From assembly GCA_003577305.1 (NCBI GenBank), contig QEVL01000033.1, forward strand, positions 1-36,077: a stretch of DNA of 36,077 nucleotides. Direction: 5' to 3'. The notes below the pieces were generated by a model. It worked only from the letters and a program-made list of their open reading frames with translations. It was not told the origin of the DNA and ran no database searches. This document shows, piece after piece, positions 13,453 through 21,150 of this stretch (position 1 is the stretch's first letter; the number at the start of each line of letters is the position of its first letter). Position numbers and translations under genes: made by a program. Origin of the DNA: Burkholderiales bacterium. Its GTDB lineage: Bacteria > Pseudomonadota > Gammaproteobacteria > Burkholderiales > Burkholderiaceae_E.

Positions 13453-15297
13453 TCAGGCCCCGGTAGTGAAGTTCTCGAACCGGGTGTACTGCCCGACGAA
13501 GGTCAGGCGCACGGTGCCGATCGGCCCGTTGCGCTGCTTGCCGACGATGACCTCGGCGACACCCTTGTCTGCCGAGTCGGGGTTGTAGACCTCGTCGCGA
13601 TAGATGAAGACGATCACGTCCGCATCCTGCTCGATCGCGCCCGAGTTGTGACTCACGATGCCGTCGGCCAGCCACGACGCAGGGCCCGGCACGGTGAGGT
13701 CGAACACTTCCTCGTCGCCATCGGGTTCGATGGCGACGACACGGTCCCAGAAGAGATCGGACTGCGCCCAGGTTCGCAACGTTTCGTCATCGAGCAGACC
13801 CTTGCTATCGGCGAGCGCGCTGCGCGCCATCGCGACGCGATCTTCGGTGCCGATTCGCGACAGGCGCTGCCATCCCTTGTCAGTGAAGACCCGGTGTTCC
13901 GAGGTGGCCCGCAGCACCCTTCCGCTGGCGAGCGACAGGCGCACGATCGCGCGCCTGCCGACCGGCCAGACGCGATCGCTGCGGGCCGCGACGATCTTCT
14001 GGCTGGCGTCCATCGCGAGGACTTCGGGCTCGGTGCCGACCAGGCTCGCGATCGGGATTCGCCGGCCGTCGCCGAGCGTGACCAGCGTGTCGCCGGTGAC
14101 GCACTCGCGAAGATCGGACATCACCGGCCGCTTGTTCGGCCGCTGCTCGAGCGAGCGGTTGAGCTGCGACAGCGCGATCACCGGGCAGTCGAGTTCCTTG
14201 GCGAGCGCCTTGAGCGCGCGCGAGATTTCGGAGATTTCGGTGGCGCGGTTCTCGCCGGTGCTGGTGGCCGACATCAGCTGCAGGTAGTCGACGACGATCA
14301 GGCCGAGCTTGCCGCACTGCCTGGACAGGCGCCGCGCACGCGCGCGCAGTTCGAGCGCGTTGAGCGCCGGCGTCTCGTCGATGAACAACTGGGCGTCCTG
14401 CATCTTCTGGATCGCGCTGGTGAGGCGCGGCCAGTCGTCGTCGAGCAGCCGTCCGGTGCGCAGCCGCTGCTGGTCGAGGCGGCCGACCGAGCACACCATC
14501 CGCATCGCGAGCTGCGTCGCGCCCATCTCCATCGAGAACACCGCCACCGGCAGGCCCTGGTCGACCGCGACGTGCTCGGCGATGTTCAATGCAAGCGACG
14601 TCTTCCCCATCGCGGGCCTTCCGGCCACGATCACGAGGTCGCCCGGCTGCAGCCCCGAGGTCATGCGATCGAGGTCGACGTAGCCGGTGGGCACGCCGGT
14701 GACGTCGTTCGGATTGTTCAGGTTGTAGAGCTCGTCGATGCGCTGGACCACCTTGCCGAGCAGATCGGGCAGCGGCTGGAAGCCGGCCTGGCCGCGCGCG
14801 CCGTCTTCGGAGATCTGGAACACCTTCGACTCGGCCTCGTCGAGCAGCTGCCGCGTGTCCTTGCCTTGCGGATTGAGCGCCGAGGTGGAGATCTCGTCGG
14901 ACGTGGAGATGAGCTTGCGCAGGATGGAACGGTCGCGCACGATCTCGCCGTAGCGGCGGATGTTGGCGGCCGACGGCGTCTCCTGCGCGAGCGAGTTCAG
15001 GTAGGCGAGCCCGCCCGCCTCCTCGGCCTTGCCGGCGGTCTGCAGCGCCTCGTAGACGGTGACCACGTCGGCCGGCTGTGCGCGCTCGATCAGCCGGCTG
15101 ATCTGGCGCCAGATCAGCCGATGATCGTGCCGGTAGAAGTCTTCCTCGCGCACCACGTCGGCCACGCGGTCGAAGGCGGTGTTGTCGAGCAGAAGCCCGC
15201 CGAGCACCGCCTGTTCGGCCTCGATCGAATGCGGCGGCACTCGCAGCGCCGCGATCTGCGGATCGTGGCCCGGCAAGGAACTGGGAACTGCGGACAT
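13453..15297 (-). CDS. dnaB: Replicative DNA helicase DnaB interrupted by an in-frame mini-intein
   Basis: The hexameric 5'-3' helicase of the replication fork. The precursor is 614 residues; without the intein it is 461, the usual DnaB size. The N-terminal domain (about 20-125, starting PPHSIEAEQAVLGGLLLD) contacts primase. The RecA-like domain has Walker A AGRPAMGKTS (225-234), VFSMEMG, and LIVVDYLQLM. After SDLRE (residue 398) an intein of 153 residues begins, and the extein resumes at Ser552 with SGAIEQDADVIVF. The helicase core is therefore functional only after protein splicing. A good -10 box (TAAGAT, 15344-15339) without a clear -35 lies upstream, past the rplI terminator. Confidence 0.96.
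   Translation of the reverse strand: MSAVPSSLPGHDPQIAALRVPPHSIEAEQAVLGGLLLDNTAFDRVADVVREEDFYRHDHRLIWRQISRLIERAQPADVVTVYEALQTAGKAEEAGGLAYLNSLAQETPSAANIRRYGEIVRDRSILRKLISTSDEISTSALNPQGKDTRQLLDEAESKVFQISEDGARGQAGFQPLPDLLGKVVQRIDELYNLNNPNDVTGVPTGYVDLDRMTSGLQPGDLVIVAGRPAMGKTSLALNIAEHVAVDQGLPVAVFSMEMGATQLAMRMVCSVGRLDQQRLRTGRLLDDDWPRLTSAIQKMQDAQLFIDETPALNALELRARARRLSRQCGKLGLIVVDYLQLMSATSTGENRATEISEISRALKALAKELDCPVIALSQLNRSLEQRPNKRPVMSDLRECVTGDTLVTLGDGRRIPIASLVGTEPEVLAMDASQKIVAARSDRVWPVGRRAIVRLSLASGRVLRATSEHRVFTDKGWQRLSRIGTEDRVAMARSALADSKGLLDDETLRTWAQSDLFWDRVVAIEPDGDEEVFDLTVPGPASWLADGIVSHNSGAIEQDADVIVFIYRDEVYNPDSADKGVAEVIVGKQRNGPIGTVRLTFVGQYTRFENFTTGA
13645..14103 (-). other. DnaB mini-intein (153 residues, no homing endonuclease)
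   Basis: A self-splicing protein element encoded inside dnaB. Block A is CVTGDTLVTLGDG, starting with the nucleophile Cys1. Block B is RATSEHRVF, with Thr67-x-x-His70. Block F is EEVFDLTVPGPASWLADG with Asp135. Block G is IVSHN, with penultimate His152 and terminal Asn153, followed by a Ser as the +1 nucleophile. This is the standard set for class 1 splicing. The 153 residues leave no room for a LAGLIDADG or HNH endonuclease between blocks B and F, so the element can splice but probably cannot home by itself. The insertion lies in the conserved SDLRE/SGxIEQDAD stretch near the helicase active site. Confidence 0.96.
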
Positions 15298-15338
15298 CGA
15301 TGCTCGGATACTGCTGGGGGGCGGGGAATCAGCCCGAC

Positions 15339-15344
15339 ATCTTA
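15339..15344 (-). promoter_or_regulatory. Candidate -10 element for dnaB
   Basis: TAAGAT on the minus strand, 42 nt before the dnaB ATG and downstream of the rplI terminator. No good -35 box lies at 16-18 nt, so this is a tentative call. It rests on the terminator separating dnaB from the ribosomal genes and on the match to TATAAT. Confidence 0.3.
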
Positions 15345-15380
15345 GAGGAGAATGCGGCGCAGCATGGTTGCCGCGGCGGG

Positions 15381-15410
15381 AAAAAAGACGGGGCGCTGCC
15401 GCGCCCCGTC
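15381..15410 (-). terminator. Rho-independent terminator of the rpsF-priB-rpsR-rplI operon
   Basis: On the minus strand a perfect 10-bp GC-rich stem (15410-15401 with 15396-15387) and a 4-nt loop are followed at once by TTTTTT (15386-15381). It starts 25 nt after the rplI stop. This is the clearest intrinsic terminator in the window. It implies that dnaB, although in the same direction, needs its own promoter or read-through. Confidence 0.93.
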
Positions 15411-15434
15411 CCGGACGGCATCGAGCGGACCGGC

Positions 15435-15887
15435 TCAGGCGGTCTCGGCCACCACCGACACGGTGACCTGCACCACCACGTCGCTGTGCAGCGCGACGTC
15501 GACGGTGGCGTCGCCGATCGTCTTCAACGGGCCGGAAGGCATGCGGACCATGCCCTTCTCCACCTCGAAGCCGAGCTTCTTCAGGTTCTGGGCGACGTCG
15601 AAGTTGGTGACCGAGCCGAACAGGCGGCCATCGACGCCCGCCTTCTCGGCGATGCGCACGACGGTGCCGTCGAGCTTCTCGCCGAGCGCCTGCGCGGCCG
15701 TCAGGCGATCGGCCTGCGCCTTCTCGAGTTCGGCGCGGCGCGCCTCGAATTCCCTGATCGCCGCCTCGGTGGCGCGGCGCGCCTTGCCCTGCGGAATCAG
15801 GAAGTTGCGCGCGAAACCATCGCGCACCTTCACGACGTCGCCGAGCTGGCCCAGGTTGGCGAGCTTTTCGAGCAGGATGATTTGCAT
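15435..15887 (-). CDS. rplI: 50S ribosomal protein L9
   Basis: A large-subunit ribosomal protein of 150 residues. The N-terminal 23S-binding domain begins [36 protein letters not shown], the family signature. A long helix (about 45-75) links it to the C-terminal domain ([27 protein letters not shown]). Length and both domains are normal. It follows rpsR by 16 nt and ends just before the terminator. Confidence 0.98.
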   Translation of the reverse strand: MQIILLEKLANLGQLGDVVKVRDGFARNFLIPQGKARRATEAAIREFEARRAELEKAQADRLTAAQALGEKLDGTVVRIAEKAGVDGRLFGSVTNFDVAQNLKKLGFEVEKGMVRMPSGPLKTIGDATVDVALHSDVVVQVTVSVVAETA

Positions 15888-15903
15888 CTGGCGGGTCTCC
15901 GGC

Positions 15904-16179
15904 TCAGTGGTTGTCGGTGTACGGCAGCAGCGCGAGGAAGCGCGCGCGCTTGATCGCGTCCTGCAGCTGGCGCTGGTAGCGCGACTTGGTGCCGGTCAGG
16001 CGCGCCGGAATGATCTTGCCGGTGTCGGTGATGAAGTCCTTGAGCAGGTCGATGTCCTTGTAGTCGATCCACTCGATCTTCTCGGCGGTGAAGCGGCAGA
16101 ACTTCTTGCGCTTGAACAGCGCGCTCTGCGAAGCACGGCGGGGTTTCCTGTCTTTGGAACCGCGGCGGAAAGTGGCCAT
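15904..16179 (-). CDS. rpsR: 30S ribosomal protein S18
   Basis: A small-subunit ribosomal protein of 91 residues that pairs with S6 on the 16S rRNA platform. The core is [48 protein letters not shown], closely matching the S18 consensus. The basic N-terminal extension ([22 protein letters not shown]) is normal for betaproteobacteria. It is the third gene of rpsF-priB-rpsR-rplI. Confidence 0.98.
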   Translation of the reverse strand: MATFRRGSKDRKPRRASQSALFKRKKFCRFTAEKIEWIDYKDIDLLKDFITDTGKIIPARLTGTKSRYQRQLQDAIKRARFLALLPYTDNH

Positions 16180-16202
16180 GGTGTTCTCTCTTTCGTGTCA
16201 GT

Positions 16203-16532
16203 TCAGTTCGTTGATCGGCCCGACGAGGCGAAGTCGGTGACGTGCAGCACGAGCGACTTCGACTGGCGGCGGCGCGGCGCGAGAAAGCCGGTGACGAGCA
16301 GCTGCTCGCCCAGCGCGAGCCGGTCGGCGCGCGCCGCGATCGCTCCGGCGAAGCGCACCGGCAGCTCGAACTCGAGCTGCCTCGCGTGCCCCGCCTCGAT
16401 CGCCTCGGAGCCGTGGCTCAGCCGCGCATTCAGCATCGCGATGCCCGCCGGCGTGTACCGCAGCGCCTCGCGCTCGACGAGCACGCCGGTGAGCTCGACG
16501 CGGTTGGCAGCAGCAACGGCTTCGGTTCGCAC
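16203..16532 (-). CDS. priB: Primosomal replication protein N, PriB
   Basis: A small single-stranded DNA-binding OB-fold protein of 109 residues. It works with PriA in restarting stalled replication forks. The segments NRVELTGVLVEREALRYTPAGI, LNARLSHGSE, FELPVRFAGAIA and LGEQLLVTGFLAPRRRQSKSLVLHVTDF match PriB. The position between rpsF and rpsR is the classical one in beta- and gammaproteobacteria. The start is a GTG (CAC at 16530-16532 on the + strand). Confidence 0.95.
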   Translation of the reverse strand: MRTEAVAAANRVELTGVLVEREALRYTPAGIAMLNARLSHGSEAIEAGHARQLEFELPVRFAGAIAARADRLALGEQLLVTGFLAPRRRQSKSLVLHVTDFASSGRSTN

Positions 16533-16566
16533 TGCGAAGGCTGCAATGGGCGCCGCCCGCGCGCGC

Positions 16567-16932
16567 TCAGGCCTGGGGTGCCTCGGAAGCGGCCTTGCGG
16601 GCCTCTTCCTTCTGGATCTGCTTCCACATCGGCGACGGGCCCGTCTCGGCCTTCTTCATCGCGACGATGAGATGGCGCAGCACCGCGTCGTTGAAGCGGA
16701 ACGCGTGCTCGAGCTCGTCGAGCGTGGGCTGGCCGCATTCGACGTTGGCCAGCACGTAGTGCGCCTTGGCCATTTTCTGGATCGGGTAGGCGAGCTGGCG
16801 ACGACCCCAGTCTTCGATCCGGTGGATCTTTCCCTGCTGGGATTCGATCATCGTCTTGTACCGGTCGATCATCGCGGGCACCTGCTCGCTCTGGTCGGGG
16901 TGGACGATCAGCACGATTTCGTAGTGACGCAT
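16567..16932 (-). CDS. rpsF: 30S ribosomal protein S6
   Basis: A 121-residue small-subunit protein and partner of S18. It begins [25 protein letters not shown] and contains [22 protein letters not shown], both diagnostic. The C-terminal tail ([24 protein letters not shown]) is charged and probably flexible. The ATG at 16932 is chosen for the consensus N-terminus and the AGGAGA just upstream; the 27 codons before it in frame are leader RNA. It is the first gene of its operon, about 190 nt from the predicted start site. Confidence 0.98.
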   Translation of the reverse strand: MRHYEIVLIVHPDQSEQVPAMIDRYKTMIESQQGKIHRIEDWGRRQLAYPIQKMAKAHYVLANVECGQPTLDELEHAFRFNDAVLRHLIVAMKKAETGPSPMWKQIQKEEARKAASEAPQA

Positions 16933-16986
16933 CGGTTCTCCTGGTTCGGACGGCACGGCGACGACGTCGATGACAGGCCGAAGCTC

Positions 16987-17003
16987 CCTGCGAAAACCGC
17001 AGG
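16987..17003 (-). promoter_or_regulatory. Hairpin in the rpsF leader, possible S6:S18-binding structure
   Basis: CCTGCG (16987-16992) and CGCAGG (16998-17003) form a 6-bp stem with a 5-nt loop in the roughly 190-nt leader of rpsF. Many bacteria autoregulate rpsF-rpsR through a leader bound by the S6:S18 complex. The long leader and this stem make that possible, but I cannot confirm the conserved CCG motif, so the functional reading is a guess. Confidence 0.3.
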
Positions 17004-17125
17004 ACCGCCGCACCCTTCACGGGCACGGCCTGCCGTTTCGACGCATGCCCGTCGCGCGGGCCCACCTTGTGGACGAAGGCCGCCGGCGTGATTGCGTCGA
17101 TGCGCCGTGCGGCAAGGAACCGAAA

Positions 17126-17154
17126 AGTATAGCGGAGTGCACTGCCCGGCTCAA
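17126..17154 (-). promoter_or_regulatory. Sigma70-type promoter of rpsF-priB-rpsR-rplI
   Basis: On the minus strand TTGAGC (17154-17149) and TATACT (17131-17126) are spaced by exactly 17 nt. The -35 box overlaps the TGA stop (17153-17151) of the gene upstream. The predicted start near 17119 gives a leader of about 187 nt before rpsF. Confidence 0.75.
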
Positions 17155-17906
17155 GCGCGCGGCTCTCTCCCGGACGGCTCCTTCCCGGATCGTGCCTGGC
17201 CCGGCTCGCTCCAGCCGGCCCGAGCGCCCGCGTAGAGCGCCTCGAGGATCGCGCGCTCGCGCGTCTCGATGCGCGCGAGGAACCCGGAGGCGCCGCCGAT
17301 CGCGCGAAACGCCTCGAAGCCGCGCATCAGGAAGTCGTGCATCTGCGACAGCCCCGCGACGCGCGCCGGGCCGCCCATTGCCTCGAGCAGCCGGCCCAGC
17401 ATCGGATGGCGCACCAGGCGGTCGAGCGACTGCCCGATCGTGGCGAGCAATTCGATCTGGCGCTCGCGCTCGCGCCGCGTGCCGGCACGCCGGTACGCGG
17501 CGGCGTAGGCGGGCTCGTCGATCGCCAGCGGATCGGGCTCGCGCAACAGCGTGGCCATCTCCAGATCGAGCCGTTCGGCCAGCGCGTCCATCTCGATCGC
17601 ATCGGCGATCGTCGCCAGCGCCGACTCGGGCAGCAGGCGCACCAGCATCGGCACCAGGCGTGCGAGTTCGGCGTCGCGCTGCGAGAAATCCTTCGCGCCG
17701 TACAGGTCTTGCAGGAAGAAGCGCGCGGCCGGCCCGTGGCGCGGCTCGGCAAGCAGGTCGGCATGCGTGCGCGCGAGCCGGCGTGCCTGCCAGTTCTTCA
17801 GTGCGTGCGTCCATGCGCGCGCCTGCGCATCGGAGCCGATCGAGGCGCGCAGACGCGCCACTTCGCCGGCGGTCTGCTGCAGCCGTTGTCCGTGATCCAT
17901 CCCCAT
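17151..17906 (-). CDS. FFLEELY-motif (DUF8198-like) hypothetical protein
   Basis: A 251-residue soluble, helix-rich protein of unknown function. It contains ARFFLQDLYGAKDFSQRDAE, a variant of the FFLEELYGPxDFSxRD motif that names a proteobacterial family, followed by LVPMLVRLLP and a run of amphipathic helices. There is no signal peptide or membrane segment. The start is at 17906 or 17900 (MGMDHG or MDHG). The C-terminal 25 residues are rich in Gly, Arg, Ser and Glu and look disordered. The stop codon is shared with the rpsF -35 box. It is divergent from the Tat-substrate gene at 18009. Confidence 0.75.
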   Translation of the reverse strand: MGMDHGQRLQQTAGEVARLRASIGSDAQARAWTHALKNWQARRLARTHADLLAEPRHGPAARFFLQDLYGAKDFSQRDAELARLVPMLVRLLPESALATIADAIEMDALAERLDLEMATLLREPDPLAIDEPAYAAAYRRAGTRRERERQIELLATIGQSLDRLVRHPMLGRLLEAMGGPARVAGLSQMHDFLMRGFEAFRAIGGASGFLARIETRERAILEALYAGARAGWSEPGQARSGKEPSGREPRA

Positions 17907-17996
17907 GAAAGCCGAGTCTGCCGCAGCCGGTGTACGGCTCAAAGTCGCCAGCGCACACACGCCCCGCTTTAGAGATGGAGCTCTACCCTGCTCGCC

Positions 17997-18002
17997 TAGA
18001 AT
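17997..18002 (+). promoter_or_regulatory. Candidate -10 element for the Tat-subunit/GMC/lipase genes
   Basis: TAGAAT ends 6 nt before the ATG at 18009 and no Shine-Dalgarno sequence lies between. If used, transcription would start at or next to the ATG and give a leaderless message. No good -35 box is present, so confidence is low. Confidence 0.3.
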
Positions 18003-18008
18003 CGCTCC

Positions 18009-18503
18009 ATGGTTCAACGTCGCACGTTCCTGAAGCTCGGCCTGGCTGGCGGCGCGTTGCTCGCCGCAGCCGGCACCGCGTCGTGGCTGGCGGTGCGCGA
18101 TCCGCTCGCCAACCGGCGGGAGGTGCTCGCTGGCGTCGTTCCCGCGATTCTCGACGGCGCATTGCCCATCGATGCCGCGCAGCGGGCGCTGGCTATCGGC
18201 CAGGCGAGCGCGGCGGTGGAGGTGGCGATCGCCGCACTGTCTCCTGCGGCACAGGACGAACTCGCGCAGCTCTTCGCGCTGCTGGCGCTCGCGCCCACGC
18301 GCCTTGCGCTCGCGGGCCTCGCGAAGCCGTGGCGCGAAGCCGACGTGGCCGAAGTGTCGGCAGTGCTGCAGCGATGGCGCACGCACCGGCTCGAATTGCT
18401 GCAGAGCGCCTATCACGCACTGCACGACCTGGTCGCCGGCAGCTGGTACGCCGAGCCCGCGCACTGGGCGGCGATCGGCTACGACGGGCCGCCGCGCCTG
18501 TGA
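18009..18503 (+). CDS. Tat-exported small subunit, gluconate 2-dehydrogenase subunit 3-like
   Basis: A 164-residue protein with a textbook twin-arginine signal: VQRRTFLKLGLAGGALLAAA. The mature part is helical (about 35-164) and resembles the subunit-3 family of membrane-bound gluconate 2-dehydrogenase-type complexes. There the Tat signal on the small subunit carries the folded flavoprotein to the periplasm. The next gene is a GMC flavoprotein without its own signal peptide, which fits this carrier model. The usual cytochrome c subunit is not found nearby. The family assignment is moderately sure; the Tat signal is clear. Confidence 0.7.
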   Translation: MVQRRTFLKLGLAGGALLAAAGTASWLAVRDPLANRREVLAGVVPAILDGALPIDAAQRALAIGQASAAVEVAIAALSPAAQDELAQLFALLALAPTRLALAGLAKPWREADVAEVSAVLQRWRTHRLELLQSAYHALHDLVAGSWYAEPAHWAAIGYDGPPRL

Positions 18504-18552
18504 GGCGCAGGCGCCCGCGGTCCGGCAAGGTTTCCGACGGAGCACGCATCCG

Positions 18553-20190
18553 ATGAGCAGTTTCCCCGACCCGGTGGCCGAAGGCCTGGCACGCGGCTGG
18601 AAAGTGATCGACGCCACGGCCGCAACGCTACCCGAGCAGTTCGACTGCGACGTGGCGATCATCGGCACCGGTGCCGGCGGCGGCGTGAGCGCCGAGATCC
18701 TGGCGCACGCCGGCCTGCGCGTGCTGATGATCGAGGAAGGCCCGCTGAAGAGTTCGCGCGACTTCCGCATGCGCGAGGCCGACGCGTATCCGCAGCTGTA
18801 CCAGGAGTCGGCGGCACGCAAGACCAGGGACAAGGCGATCAACATCATGCAGGGTCGCTGCGTCGGCGGCTCCACGACAGTCAACTGGACTTCGAGCTTC
18901 CGCACGCCTGCGGGCACGCTCGCCTGGTGGCGCGAGCACTACGGGCTCGCGGATTTCACCCCGGAGGCGCTGAACCCGTGGTTCGAGCGCGCCGAACGGC
19001 GCCTGTCGATCGGCCCCTGGCTCGCACCGCCGAACGAGAACAACGAACTGCTGCGCCGCGGCGCCGGCCGGCTGGGCATTCCGGCGCCGGCGATCCAGCG
19101 CAACGTGCGCGGCTGCCTCGACCTCGGCTACTGCGGCGTCGGTTGCCCGACCAACGCCAAGCAGTCGATGCTGGTCACCACGGTACCCGCGGCGCTCGAC
19201 GCCGGTGCCACGCTGTTCACGCGCGCGCGCGCCGCACGGCTCGAGGTCTCCGGCGGTCGCGTCGAGGCGCTGGAAGTCCGGTGGCTCGACGCCGAAGGGC
19301 TGCGTCCGGACGGGCGGCGCACCCGCGTTCGCGCGGCGCACTTCGTGCTCGCCGGCGGTGCGATCAACAGCCCCGCCCTGCTGCTGCGATCGCAGGCACC
19401 CGACCCGCATCGGCTCGTTGGCGCGCGCACTTTCCTGCACCCGGTCGTGGTCTCGGCCGCGACCTTCGATCACCGCGTCGACGGTTTTTCCGGTGCTCCG
19501 CAGACGGTCTACACCGACCACTTCCTCGACGGCGGACCGATCGACGGGCCGATCGGCTACAAGCTGGAGGCGCCGCCGATCCACCCGGTGCTGTTCGCGA
19601 CCACGCTGCAGGGCTTCGGCAAGGCGCACGCGCAGCAGATGGCCGACTTCAACCGCACGCACGCGCTGATCGCCCTGATGCGCGACGGCTTTCACCCTCA
19701 GGCCGCTGGAGGCCGGGTCGAATTGCGCGGCGACGGCTCCCCGGTGCTCGACTACCCGCTCACCGGGTACATTTTCGAAGGCGCGCGCCGCGCGCTGCTG
19801 TCGATGGCACAGATCCAGTTCGAGGCCGGCGCACAGGTCGTCTATCCGGTGCACGAACTGGCCTCGGGCTATCGCAGCTGGCCCGAAGCGCGTGCGGCGA
19901 TCGGCGCACTGCCGATGAAGCCGCTGCTGTTGCGCGTGGTCTCGGCCCACGTGATGGGGGGCTGCCCGATCGCCGCCGACGAGCAGCGCGGCGTCGCCCG
20001 GCCCGACGGCGTGCACTGGCAACTGGCCAACCTCTCGGTGCACGACGGCTCGATCTTCCCGACCTCGATCGGGGCCAATCCGCAGCTGTCGATCTACGGC
20101 ATCACCGCGCGGCTGGCGAGCGGGCTCGCCACGCGGCTCACCGGCCGCGCGGCGCCCGCGTTCGGCGAAGCCGCGAACGGCGGCGCATGA
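18553..20190 (+). CDS. GMC-family FAD-dependent oxidoreductase
   Basis: A 545-residue glucose-methanol-choline oxidoreductase, oxidising an alcohol with FAD. The FAD dinucleotide motif is DVAIIGTGAGGGVSAEILA (33-51) with IEEGP after it. The second FAD site is GRCVGGSTTVNW, and FVLAGGAINSPALLLRSQ is the GMC signature. The C-terminal catalytic block has HVMGGCPI and SIFPTSIGANPQLSIYGI. Cys188, Cys194 and Cys198 lie in GCLDLGYCGVGCPTNAKQ, a segment typical of the subgroup that includes long-chain alcohol oxidases. It follows the Tat subunit by 49 nt and overlaps the lipase gene by 4 nt. A fatty-alcohol substrate is inferred from neighbours only. Confidence 0.9.
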   Translation: MSSFPDPVAEGLARGWKVIDATAATLPEQFDCDVAIIGTGAGGGVSAEILAHAGLRVLMIEEGPLKSSRDFRMREADAYPQLYQESAARKTRDKAINIMQGRCVGGSTTVNWTSSFRTPAGTLAWWREHYGLADFTPEALNPWFERAERRLSIGPWLAPPNENNELLRRGAGRLGIPAPAIQRNVRGCLDLGYCGVGCPTNAKQSMLVTTVPAALDAGATLFTRARAARLEVSGGRVEALEVRWLDAEGLRPDGRRTRVRAAHFVLAGGAINSPALLLRSQAPDPHRLVGARTFLHPVVVSAATFDHRVDGFSGAPQTVYTDHFLDGGPIDGPIGYKLEAPPIHPVLFATTLQGFGKAHAQQMADFNRTHALIALMRDGFHPQAAGGRVELRGDGSPVLDYPLTGYIFEGARRALLSMAQIQFEAGAQVVYPVHELASGYRSWPEARAAIGALPMKPLLLRVVSAHVMGGCPIAADEQRGVARPDGVHWQLANLSVHDGSIFPTSIGANPQLSIYGITARLASGLATRLTGRAAPAFGEAANGGA

Positions 20191-21101
20191 TCCAGCGCCT
20201 GCTGGCCGGCCTGGTGGGCGCAATCGCGTTCGGCGTGCTGCTGCTCGCGCTCTGGCTGCACCGCGTGCACGGCTGGGGTGCGGCCGGCGCGCTGGCGGCG
20301 GCCGCCTGCGTGCCCTTGCTCGCGCATGCCGCGATCCTTGCGCAGCAGTTCGCGGTCGGCGCGTGGCTGCGCCGGCGCACCCGTCCCGACCTGCATCCGG
20401 GACTGGCCGCCGCGTTGCGCGCGTGGGCGGGCGAGATCGTCGCGTCGCTGCGCGCTTTCGGCTACGCGCAGATCCGCTACGGCGCGCACGCGCTGCCCAC
20501 CGGGCAAGACGCCGGCCGCGTACCGGTGCTGCTGGTGCACGGCTACTTCTGCAATCGCGGCCTCTGGTACGCGTTCGCGCAGCGACTGGCCGCGCGCGGG
20601 CATGCCCTGGAGTCGGTGAACCTCGAGCCGGCGTTCGGCCCGATCGACGACTACGTTCCGGTGATCGCCGCCGGCATCGAGCGGCTGCGCGCGCGCACCG
20701 GCGCGGTGCGCATCGCCGTGGTGGCGCACAGCATGGGCGGGCTCGCAACGCGCGCGTTCATCGCCGCGCGCGGCGGCGAGGCGATCGGCGCGGTGGTCAC
20801 GCTCGGCACGCCGCACCGCGGCACCTGGCTGGCGCGCTACGGCTACGGGCGCAACGTCGCGCAGATGCGACGGGACAGCGACTGGCTGCGCGCGCTCGCC
20901 GCCCGGGAAGGCAGCCGCGCCGGCGTGCCGTTCACCGTGATCCTGTCGGTGCACGACAACATCGTCGCGCCGCAGACGATCCAGACGCTCGACGGAGCGC
21001 GCACGATCGAACTCTTCGCGCGCGGGCACGTGGAACTGGCCTACGACCGAGACGCCTGGGCGCACGCGATCGAAGCGATCGACACGGTCGCCACGCGGTG
21101 A
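20187..21101 (+). CDS. Membrane-anchored alpha/beta-hydrolase (lipase/esterase)
   Basis: A 304-residue hydrolase with two N-terminal hydrophobic segments (about 4-24 and 30-55) that probably anchor it in the inner membrane. The lipase core follows: the oxyanion loop VLLVHGYFCN (near 119), nucleophile Ser182 in AHSMGG, LGTPHRG after it, acid Asp257 (SVHDNIV) and His281 (RGHVELAY). The triad order and spacing fit triacylglycerol-lipase-like enzymes. The start overlaps the GMC stop as ATGA, so the three genes 18009-21101 are likely one unit. The natural ester is unknown. Confidence 0.88.
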   Translation: MIQRLLAGLVGAIAFGVLLLALWLHRVHGWGAAGALAAAACVPLLAHAAILAQQFAVGAWLRRRTRPDLHPGLAAALRAWAGEIVASLRAFGYAQIRYGAHALPTGQDAGRVPVLLVHGYFCNRGLWYAFAQRLAARGHALESVNLEPAFGPIDDYVPVIAAGIERLRARTGAVRIAVVAHSMGGLATRAFIAARGGEAIGAVVTLGTPHRGTWLARYGYGRNVAQMRRDSDWLRALAAREGSRAGVPFTVILSVHDNIVAPQTIQTLDGARTIELFARGHVELAYDRDAWAHAIEAIDTVATR

Positions 21102-21150
21102 GCGCGGCGCCTCGCGGCGGGCGCGCCGCCCCGCGCGGCCGGCCGAACGT

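Noticed and set aside
13453..15297. DnaB as a frameshifted or disrupted gene because of the extra 153 codons
   Set aside because: The reading frame is continuous, and the extra codons carry complete intein blocks A, B, F and G with correct junction residues.
17907..18008. TTGAGC near 17970-17910 on the minus strand as a promoter for the FFLEELY-motif gene
   Set aside because: At the correct 17-nt spacing the -10 position reads AGACTC, a poor match, so no promoter is called.
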